Shown: positions 33,757 to 45,700 of the stretch, piece after piece | How positions within the stretch are numbered: the stretch's first letter is position 1 | How the letters are laid out: the number at the start of each line of letters is the position of its first letter | NCBI GenBank assembly: GCA_035048485.1 | Contig: CM068587.1 | Location: forward strand, 32,535,001 to 32,599,000 | Direction: 5' to 3' | Source of the DNA: Pteria penguin | Lineage: Eukaryota; Mollusca; Bivalvia; Pterioida; Pteriidae | Length of the DNA: 64,000 nucleotides | Notes under the pieces: generated by a model | The model's input: only the letters and a program-made list of their open reading frames with translations | Databases searched by the model: none | What the model was told of the DNA's origin: nothing | Program-made: the position numbers and the translations under genes

Positions 33757-36700
33757 TTAAACTGGTATGTTTTCTTTCATCCATTCAAAAGCATATTCAT
33801 AAACCAGAAGCATTATGGCACCACCTACAAAGAAGTTGTGAGAAAACTTTTAGTATATTGGTATTTATATGTAAATATTATGTGATGAAGGTCAAACACT
33901 TAATGTCCAAATACCATTCTCAATCAAATTTACAGTATACATGGGTTTTAAAAGAATCTTCTTTTTTAAAGCAAATGGTTTAACAAATTTTATGTGAAAG
34001 AATAATTTTGTTATAGATACATAATAGTGATTGGTTACTGAGTACCAAGTACTCTCAAAGTGAACGCTAATCACACACAAAGTATTCTAACACTCCATAT
34101 CACGTTGACTAGATCTTGATTCAGTCCATGACTTCTATAGGGACTGAGCCATCTGCATACACTACTCAACAACTCCCCCCCTCTTTCCCCAAACAAATGG
34201 TCATGACTTTATCTGAAATAGTTAATATTTACCAAATTCATATCTAAATGGTGATATAAAAACTCCATAGATTTGATGAACCTGACTTTGTTTTACATAA
34301 ATTATTTAGACTTTTTCACATATTGCTTTCTACATGTTTACACACAAACTGATTCCAGACTGCAGATGACTCTAACTGAATATATATTTCCTTGCTAAAA
34401 TGTGTATCAAAGACACTCCTATATTACGTTTTCCAATTCAGCAGTAAAGCAAGAATTACTGTACAATATAATCATTTTCATTTAATCACAATGGAAATGA
34501 AAATCGTAAAAATTTCAAGTACTGACCTGGACCTAGTCTAAGCACTTTGGGTAAAAGACCCTTATATAGGGCAAAGAATCTGAAAATAAAATTATGGTGT
34601 ACATAATTAAAAAAGATAGCTTATCAAAGTTTAATGCAATTAAAGATTGTTTTTCATGCCTGTAAGTTTTCACATTTTGTTATTGCCTTTTTCTGTATAC
34701 TTTATAGCAAAGAAATGATATTGGAGTTTTAAGCACTCTGCCCTCATTTCATTTGAAAAAATTGTATCAAAATGCTGGGGCTTGCACACTTGTTCTTCTA
34801 AAAAGTAGGCTTTTTTACTCCTGAGTTGACACACTTTATAAATGTCAAAACTGAATTAAAGGTATGTGAAATATCTATTACAGTGGAGTGCCACGCAAAT
34901 AAATGGGGAATCAATAGACGATCTACATATTTTACATGATATAAGCAGCCCAAGACCCGACATGCAACTATTTGCCGGGATTTTTATTTTGACACTATTG
35001 CTTAACTTGTGACATCACTACCTAGTTCTTTACGTCAAAATGAAAACTCCAGCAAAAAGTAACATGTCGGGTCTTGGGCCGCTTATATCATGTAAAATAA
35101 GAAGATTGTCTATTGGAAGCATTCAGATATATGTGAAAGTTTTGATATCACATTCTCTCCTAATCTGACACTTTGTTATCATTAAACTTTTTATTATGTG
35201 ATAATCCAACCAAACATTTAGGTCATGTTAAGATAAAACTGCTCTGTTTTCTGTTATCAAATGACCAGCACATAAAAATTATACTACACTACTGCAATAA
35301 TTAATGTGGGTTTTAATATTTATGATAAGTTCAGTATAAGCAATAAAATTGCCAAAGATGTCCAAATAGGAAATACTGATCTTTTGAATAATAAAATGTT
35401 TCAAATGACTGGAAAAAAAGATGTGGCTAGACCAAGGCATCGAACCCAGAACTTTCCACTATCAAGGTAGTTGTTCTAACCATTAAGCCATCCAGGCTGA
35501 TACCGAATTTGTAACAGGCAGGGTGAAAAATTGTGGCCAAACCTGGGAATCGAACCCAGAAATTTCCCTCTTGATAGTGGCATGCTCTGGGTTCAATTCC
35601 TGGGTCCCGACAAAATTTTTCATCCTGCCTTTTACACAAATAAGTTTAACGCATACCATCAATGCTTATACATCATTAACTGGATACACAGCTTATTACT
35701 GTATTTGAAAAAAGGAATCACTCACCCCTCCTCCTTGTACACTAAAGCCATTGTTGCAAAGCATGTTCTGTATTTTATTTGACCTGGAACAGGTTGTGGC
35801 CCTTGTATTCTGCTCTTTGCTACATCAAATGGAATGTTGACACAAGATCCTAACGTTCCAGCAATTAAACCAATCAAAAACTTGCGTAAAAACTCCATTG
35901 TAGAATCCTAATAAAGAACATGTGTCTTTATAATTCTAGTATTGTTTAATCAAATTCAATCATTTTCAAACAGTCGTAACACTTAGCGCAATAACTGCTT
36001 TTTTTTATGTAACTTCATGAATATTAAACTATATTATACAACCTTGGTATGTGTTTACTTCAAATTCTAACCTGCTATTAAAACCCTTTGCTAAGGAAAG
36101 CTAGTGATCTGTATGGAGCAAACCTATCCAGGATATAGATTCTTAAGTCACAGCAAGAGATTATACAATGGATTCCTGTTCCTGAGCTACATTAAGCATA
36201 AGTCTAATCCTCTTGGGTTAACCACAAATATTTCAGAATACTATAATTATCAAAGTAAAAATAAACGTTCTGCTTATATACATGATGTTATTATACCTTT
36301 GCTATATATAGGTAATCGCATATATATTGCTATAGGCTTATCCATAGATGGATAGGTGAAATATCCAGTTCTTAGTTCATTTTACCCCAATCATAATCCA
36401 TCGAGTTACAATCCGGCTGTCACAGTAAAGCTAGGCACTAATCAGAAACGCCCGGTGCATTCTATTCCTCTTGAATTAACCATAAATGATCCAGAATACT
36501 ATGATTATTAAACTGAATAAAACATTCTGCTTATATAGATGATGTAATAAACTAAAATATGTGATTACTGAAGAAAATACATTCAATCCAATGAACCTTT
36601 TCAAATCAATTTAATGCATTGCTATACATATCCAAGAAAGTTGTAATAAGAGACTCAAGAATTTACCAATTTCATATTTTACATGATACAAGGGGCCTAA

Positions 36701-39700
36701 TGCTCAATGTACTCTTAGCCCACAGGTATTCGTAAATGGATCCTGTGATTACTTTGAAACGGCCCCTTCGACTTTGTCTATCTTTTACAGTATAGACAAA
36801 GTCCAAGGGGCAGTTTCAAAGTAATTACATGATTTATTTGCGAATACCTAAGCTCTTAGCTGTAATTTTCATTATGGCGTCATTGCTTGGATTGTTATAT
36901 CACAATTTTGACCAGCAAAACATCATAAGCTGGGGATTCCATGAAGGACAAAATTAATAAAAAAAAAAAGACCATTCTCCCCAAAGGAAATTTCATTGAT
37001 TTTCCCCAAAATTTGTCTAAATTTTCCCAAACATTGATCTTTTAACATTATACAAATTGGACCAAGAAATCCCAAATGAAAAGGTACAGGCACCTTTGAA
37101 AAAAAATATTAAAGAACACTGAAGACAAATTGACTTACCGATGATTCTGGGAAATAATTTTTGACATTGTGGTACAATCCAAAGTAAATCATGTTGAACA
37201 CACCATGTCGACCCAGTGTGGAAGTAAGACCTTTATTCAGACCATGTTTACCAAAACCATGGGTACGTAGAATCTCTCTGGCTGTAGAATAAGTGCTTTT
37301 TTGCTGTAAACCAAAAATTCATTGTTATCTTTTCATGCCATTACAAGTACTTTTCTTATATGGTGGAAACCTGTGTTCAGAGGATTGGCTGATTTTTTTT
37401 TTAACGTCACTCAATGATTATTTTATTATATGGTGATGGCATCTTGCATATTACATAGAAATTTTCACCTTTGCAACAGACCCATCCGAAGCAGTGAGGG
37501 ATCTTATGTGTGCCACGCCTACAGTGACACGAGAACTCGCTTTTTACTATCTCATCCGAAAGACATAACACTAGTGCATCTGTGGCAGGAGTCAAACCCA
37601 GGCTTCCTGGTCATGAGTGGAAAAGGAAATCTGAGTGGTACAAAAAGACAACTAATTGGAGGCAAACACGTTAATCCACTTTTTCATTTGCCCTGTTTAA
37701 CACTGTCTCATGCAAAGGATAGACAGGGACGCAAATGATACCTCATTTTAGAAAAATTTGACCAACAGCTTTGATCAAATCCCGATCATCAGATTAGTTG
37801 ATATCTATGGAAATACTTTAAAATGATCCACATGCATACAATAAAATGAAACTAGAGCTGTCCTAACGGGACTAATACCCCCTGCGGGAAACATGCAGGG
37901 AGACATGCATTTAATTTAATTCATCCCTTTATGACAACCCATGAGGCATCCATAGAGCATATATAACAAGGTTTTACCCATTGTGTCTATTGTGACCTTG
38001 ACTTTTGACCTATCACCTTGGTAATGACACACCCTTGGATCCTAAGCAACAATTCTGTGAGATATAATTGAAATCCGTGCACAGGGGAAGAAGTTATGGC
38101 CCAGACAAGGTTATACCAATTGTGTCTATTATGACCTTGACCTTTGACCTATGACCTTGGTTCAAGGTCATGACACACCCTTGGATCTTAAGCAACAATT
38201 CTGTGAGATATTATTGAATTCCGTGCACAGGGGAAGAAGTTATGGCCCAGACAAGGTTATACCATTGTGACCTTGACCTTTGACCTTGGTTCAAGGTCAT
38301 GACACACCTTTGGATCCTATCCAACACAAGTGTGAAATATTATTGAAATCTGTACACAGGGTGAGAAGTTAGGGTAGAGACAAAGTTTTGCTTATTGTGT
38401 CTATTATGACCTTGACCTTTGACCTTGGTTCAAGGTCATGACACACCCTTGGATCTTACGCAACAATTCTGTGAAATATTATTGAAATCTGTGCACAGGG
38501 CGAGAAGTTAGGGCCCAAACCAAGTTTTACTTATTGTGCCTAGTGTGACCTTGACTTATGACCTTGTTCAAGGTCATGACACACCCTTGGATCCTAAGCA
38601 ACCACTCTGTGAAATATTATTGAAATCTCTGCACAGAGGAAGAAGTTATGGCCCAGACAAGGTTTTACTTATTGTGTCTATTATGACTTTGACCTTTGAC
38701 CTATGACCTTGGTTCAAGATCATGACACACCCCTGTATCCTAAGCAACAGTTCTGTAAAATATCATTGAAATCCGTGCACAGGGTGAGAAGTTATGGCCC
38801 GGACAAGGTTTGGTGGACAGACGGACAGACAGACAGGGTGATTCCTATATACCCCCCAAACTTTGTTTGCGGGGGGGTGGGGTTTAATGAAAATAGTTTA
38901 TTTTAATAGGAGCCAAACCAAAATAAATGCAGAAAAAATCAATTTGAACAGGAACCATTCTCAGTTTTGCCTTCCAATAAGCCCACCGGAACAACTTACA
39001 GCTTTAAAAAAAACCAATCCCACATGTGCTGATTTCATACCAATTTTATGCCATAAAATTCTCTTACTGTAGAGAAATAAGGAAGTTTTTGCTGATGCTG
39101 GCCAAGTTAAGGTGCCAAATTAAAACAGATTTATTGGTATGCTTCATGGCAAATGATACTGACCTTTGTACATGTATTATAATGATTTTTATTAATTCTT
39201 CTTTTTTTTTCTTATTTTATTATCATTATTTTTTTAATCATATAAAAAATTCTATTTTCCTAAAATATGTACATAATTTCTACCTCAGCAAATTTGTTTC
39301 TCTCTGCCTGTAGTTTCACTTTTACTACTTCAAATGGATTAATTACAAAAGCTTCTGTCAAACCAGAGGACAATCCAGCCAGGGCAAAAATCTGCAAAAA
39401 TAAATAAGAATGAGAGGTTGATTTCTTCACTGAAATGCTCATGCAGGTTTTTCTTTTACTGATATCTGTTTAATGCATCGCATAAATATTTTGATCTTTG
39501 CACCAGATCCAGCGGAAGCAGTTAGGGATCTTTGGATATCAATATCTACTGTGACATAGCACACCTCTTAGTCTCATCTTATCTGAAAGATAAGACACTC
39601 AGATGGCACCAGTGGATTCAAATCAGTACCTCCTACCCACCCCCACCCTTCTTCCCAAACATAGTGAACTGATTCAACACATGACCCATAAAATCTTTAC

Positions 39701-42700
39701 ATGTATCTTATTATCTTTAATTGGTGATTAATATATTATCAGACTGAACTTCTTAATAACAAAGTATATCTGTACATGACGATCTTATTATTAAAAGTAC
39801 TATTTATATGTACCTCAGAATATTTAAGCATCAACATACCATGACATACAGAAGTGATTTTTTTCAATGAATTAGTAATACAGATATTAAACTTCATATG
39901 ATAGCAGATTTCAAACAAGAGTGATAACAGATTTCACTGAATAGGAATATGACTTTTAACTAACAAAATGACAGACAGTTAGGCAAATACATCTGTACAA
40001 ATTACAATACATTAACTGAATTCAAATGAGTATCATATTATCTTGCTTACCATGATTTCAAAATGGATAGACTTTTTTTCCAATAATTATTGAACATGAT
40101 GTAAGGGGCCACATGCCAGACATGTTACTTTTTGCCGGAATTTTCATCATGACATTAATTGCTAGCATTGTGACGTCACAGAAGAATAATGCAATTTTGT
40201 ACGGAAATTATTATATACCTGGTGTAAAACGAAATGCAAGATCCTTTGGGAAAAGGTCTTTTGAAATAAAAGTTCAGAAGTACGGTAAATGTGATATGTT
40301 TGTTTGTTTATTGTTTTAGATCACACCAAGGTTATTTTACTCATATAACAGCCACAACAGTCTGCGACAGATCCACCTCAAAGTAGCGAGGGACCTTTTA
40401 TGTGCCATGCCTACCAAGACATGGGACACCGGGTTTTACTGTCTCATTCAAAAGACAGGATACCCAATGTTTCCACAACAAGAGTCAAACCGACGTCACA
40501 ACCTCTGAGTCATGAGCCAAGCATCTCGTCAACTCGGCCACACTGGCTTCAGTATCATCCATAGTAAAGACAGAAAGGTAGATGATATATTATCTCAGAA
40601 AAATCCAAAACAATAACAAAGACTGAATCCAGGTTAATAGGCGAGAAATCTTACATGATAATAATGGAACGAACCACCCATTAAGTAGATTAAGTAGAAG
40701 GTTTAATGTAAGTCATACATTTTCAGCTGTGTCTACTTACTGCAGATTGAGGCAAGTATCCCTCATATGCAAATAAATTTTTGTATCTCTCAAATGTGAA
40801 GAACTTGACAGCTCTTTTAGGAGTTTCAGCACAAAGAGGCGGAAGGATACCTTTGTAAAATGACAAAGCCCTAAAAAGAAAAAAATATATATATCTTTAA
40901 AACAAGGGAGAGAGAAGAATTAGATGACTGGCTAGTAATTAAGATGTGGATTTTGCTTGTTCTTTAAATTCATTTTAAAAACTTAATACATTTTTTATAT
41001 AGCACATTAAAAGATCCTGGGTGAGAATTCTAAGTGACTGGGAAAAATCAAGTGACGACAAATTATACCAATACAGCATCTACATATATTTTAAAAATCC
41101 TGAGTGAGACTTATCTCAATACAGAAAAATTTTCATATATATAAAACCTCACAAAAATCAATGAGTAATCCATTATTCAAGATCACAAGAAGGGACAACT
41201 TATATTTAACTGTATAGTAAGTATCAAATAACAATAACTCTCAGAGTTCAATAAATATGTTCATGGTTTTTTTTTCTCCTTTCTAATTTACAAATGACAC
41301 TGCACACAGCCTAATGAATGTTGTATATTCGAAAAAACCAATATGAGAAATGCTTCTTTTAATTTATCCTTCAGACAGAAAAGAAGTGTTATGCTTACCC
41401 CTCATTCCTGTACATCTTCTTGAAGCAGTCTAACAAAGAAGTATATCTGGTTGGGTCATCTGGACCTCTCTGAATCTGAAACCGAGTTTTGATCAGATCC
41501 AAAGGATGCATGATGGAAACCTCAACAAAACCTGTAATATATTGTATAACTTAAAAATATATTGAAAATGTGACTTTTCTGATACTTATATACATGTATA
41601 TATATATATAATATATATATGGTAGGTAAAACAATACATATATGATGAAATCATCTTTCAAATGAAAACAACAATTCACTTGATTATTCTGGCTTTGGCC
41701 AAGTCTCTTGATATATTGGAGAAATCTAATAAAATTTTGTGCAAGTATTTTTTGAAAACCAAATGTGATTAAAAATTGCTAAATGGTACCGGTAAATAGA
41801 TAATAATTTATTGTGGGGAAGTTCACTGTCCAAATCAAACCATCACCTCTGATAATGAAAAATGCTTACAGCAATCCTTTTGCTTTATCTTAATATTTTA
41901 CTCAAAATATGGTAAGGCAGTATTATTCAAAACTTAAAATTGTTTTATATCATATTGATCTGTGTATTAGTTTATCTTTTACTGACTATTCAACATGTAT
42001 GCTACATCAACCATTACTTATTCTGTGTCATCATAGGTTAATGATCTGGTTGTGATCCTGTAACCTGGATAATTGGTCTGACCAATTAGAATGACAGTCA
42101 CAAACAAAATAATATTATTTTTGTAACCATAGATAAGACACTAACACTTATCACATCTCCCATAGACTTATCCTCTCAATTATGGAATATAGTTATTAAG
42201 TCTTATAATCCCCTAGAAAAGAAGCATGCACTTATAATTCATGTCTAGCAAAGATGCTGGGGAATGGGAGGTACCGTCCATTAAGCGGCGCTTGTGTACA
42301 ATCAGTTAGTAACGTTGATTGGAGTTAGCAACCTTATGACGTCACAATAACTTACCATTGTTCTTTACGTCATTTTTGCGGGGAATATGTTTTATTTCCT
42401 CCCAAAGTATTAGGACCGCAGTTAATAGCGGTATCTCCCATTTGTTGAAGAGTTTCAACATGTTTAAAATATACTAAACATTTATGTTACAATGTCTTTT
42501 TTAGGCGAGGTTGTCAAACTGCTAGTTTATAGAACCTTTCATATTGTGAATGAGAAAAATCCTTGCATGAGGGATCTTACACTACATTATAACAGAGTGG
42601 ACATGGGATAAAGTTGCCTGTCTTCTCCTTATCCTTTTCCAAAGTTGCTTCAAAAATGATTAGTTTTCCCTATATTTTGTATTTCATGCTGTAGGCTTTT

Positions 42701-45700
42701 GGAATATCTTTCTTCTCTTTTTCGCATGATTGAAATAAGATCACTCAATTTAAAAGGAGCACGGTAATCTTGACCTTTGATATCCGACCTTTAACACTGT
42801 ACCACAGAAAAAGTTTTGTCACAGAGCATATTTTACTAGTTCATATATGTACATCAATGTATTGTTTCTTGTAATTCAAAAATCATAAACCAGGTTATAA
42901 CACTTTTTTTGATACATGGATGAATAGCTTCACCCAAGGTTTATACAGGGTTTTTGTAAAACTGGGAAAAATCCCATTTAATAGATTTTTTAAAACATCA
43001 ATTAACCTTTTAATAGGAAGGCTTTTACATTTGGTACACCATGTATGTCACTTACACCATTAAATGGAATCTTTCCCACTTTTACAAGAATCTTGTAAAA
43101 TTAACAGCTTTGAGCCCTTAATAGAGTGTAAAAGTGGAAAGTAGTGTACCACCCCCTGAATGACGGTGGATAGTCAAAAGGGCAAAAAACTAAAACGGCC
43201 CACACAAAAACGGTGCAAATTCACTACCAAAACGTCCCAACTTTTTTTCACTATATATATAATAGATAAAACGGCCCAACTTTTCCCCAAATTGTTTTCC
43301 TTTTTTCTATTTTCGTTTGTATATAGTATTAATTTGAATATGTTTTATATTTTAAGATAGATGACATTGCTGCATTATGGAATGATTAAGTTGTCTTTTA
43401 TTGTAATTGAACTATACACTGAAATTTGATTGAATAATGATGGATTTGACAATAAAGTTCATATTATTATTTATTTATTTGCTTGGACAGTAAAATATCA
43501 AAAGATCATGAAGTACCTACTTTTAAGCCACAAAATTAGACAAATTGATTTCACCATTTCTAATTGTATTCATTTTTAATTGAAAAGAAAGTAATCTGTA
43601 ATGTCATAGCCAGTTATGTTATTAAAATTGCAGTACTTTGTAGAAAAATTGACGAAAATATATATGTACTAGCTTTTGATGTGTTAAAAGTTCTCAGTCA
43701 GGTTAATAATTTACAAGCTATGCAGTAATTACGAATATTTTTTTAGACATTTAAGAAAATTTTCAGGTTAATTAGTGTGTGTTATAACAACAAGGATATG
43801 ATAATTTTTTTTAACAATGTGAATTTGTCAATTTTTTACGATATCTAATACCAGGAGAATATCTTTTATATGATATAAATCATCTGTAATGATATAAGCA
43901 AAATTAATTTTCTTTGAATGGTTGACTGAGTATGCTTCTGATAGTCTATACATGAAACACATCAGGTTTTCATTTCTTATTCATTCTGTTTTTTATTTAT
44001 TTATTTATTCATTTATTTATTTATTTATTCCCGTCAATGAAGTGAATATATAATAAAAATAATCATAATATTGATATGAATATAAATCATTATTTTCATA
44101 CTTTTCACTAGCTTTAACTGTAAAATTGCATGATCATTAAACTCTTGGATTCATATTTAATTAGAAGGCATCTTAAAGACTTTGTATCTTGTGTGTTTGT
44201 TTATTAATCATCCAAATGCCATCTGGTACAGCATATAACATGTTTTAAAATAGATATAACACAATTAAGTATGTGTATATATGTTATACGTGTAACAAAG
44301 ATAACATAAACGTAAAAACTGAAAAAAGACAACATTATAGCAAGGACTTATAAACAAGAAGGATATAAAATTCCGACATATTGAGTAAAGTGTTGTTTTA
44401 ACCATTCACGCCTCAATGCTACAGGTGTGCAGGATGTTATCTTTTTGCTCAGAATTTGTCAATTCGGGGGAAAAATTAAATGGGAAACATGTCACAATCC
44501 GACTTTCTCTCCAGGAAAAAGTTTATGATAGGGTTAAACTTTCTTGTCTATTCAGATAAATGAGATCTACGAATGGTCAAGTTTTAGAAAGTAATTTTTT
44601 TTCAACTATTATAAGCTGAAAGGTGGACACCTTCCTTTATGTATTAACTTATTTAATCTACAACTATGTACCCTTATCATGATTTTTTCATCTATCCTTA
44701 TTAACAATTAATTTTAAAGACTTTCATTGTTAAAAAGAATAATATTTAAAAGGCTACTGAATTTAAGATGAACCACTTCGCAAAATTCTTCTGTCAATAA
44801 GAGCGATGTTTTCTAAAATATATATGTTTTTACTCTTTTAACTTTATTACATTTTATTCCAAATTATTATATTGATTTATTTAATTATTTCAATGTATCT
44901 ACAGATAAAACATCCAATTATTCGTCCTCTTCCTTATCTGTATCAAGTGTAATTAAAATTCACATGGGGTGAAAAATCTATTTTGGAATCAATTCCGATG
45001 TCAATTGCCATAATATTTAAAGTTGGACCATTTTTGTAAAAAAATTTGGGCCGTTTTGATGTGGGCCATTTTTTATTATGGCCGTTATGGTGTGGGCCGT
45101 TTTGACTATAAATCCCGGATGACTATGACTATGAGAGATAATTATCTTTAACATCTATGTTGTTTATAGGAATACCCCTTCCCTATTGATTTAACAATCA
45201 AAGTCAAAGTTCAATACCTCAGGAGGGGATTCAACATGCTTTTGATTTATTAGTACAAGTATTAGTATCAGGGACGTACATATCTAAAGGGATATGCAAC
45301 TACCCCCCTGCCCTATCGTAGCCTCGTTTTAAATATGTTGAAAAAGTTGCGCATGCGCATTTAATTAATGTGCTATTTCGGACATTAAACAATCCAACAA
45401 AATGACAATTCACACCAGTACAATGCAATATAACGTATCTATTCTAAAATTATGCAATAAGATTTTACTTATCAATTATGTCATTTATGAGTATTTAAAA
45501 TAACCACTTAAAACTATATGTTTACTTCATAAGGCGGTGTTAAATGGGACGTATAGAACTATCCCTGGTGTTAATTAATATATGACGACATTACGTAACG
45601 GCTTTGATTGGTTTGTTGTTTTAACGATTACATGTAATACCCAGGTGAATATATGGGGAAGGTATTGTTATTCCTATTGTTATATCGTGTATGACGTACG

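Noticed and set aside
37853..38890. CRISPR-like array
   Set aside because: The whole unit is repeated with no short repeat/unique spacer pattern, and this is a eukaryotic intron.
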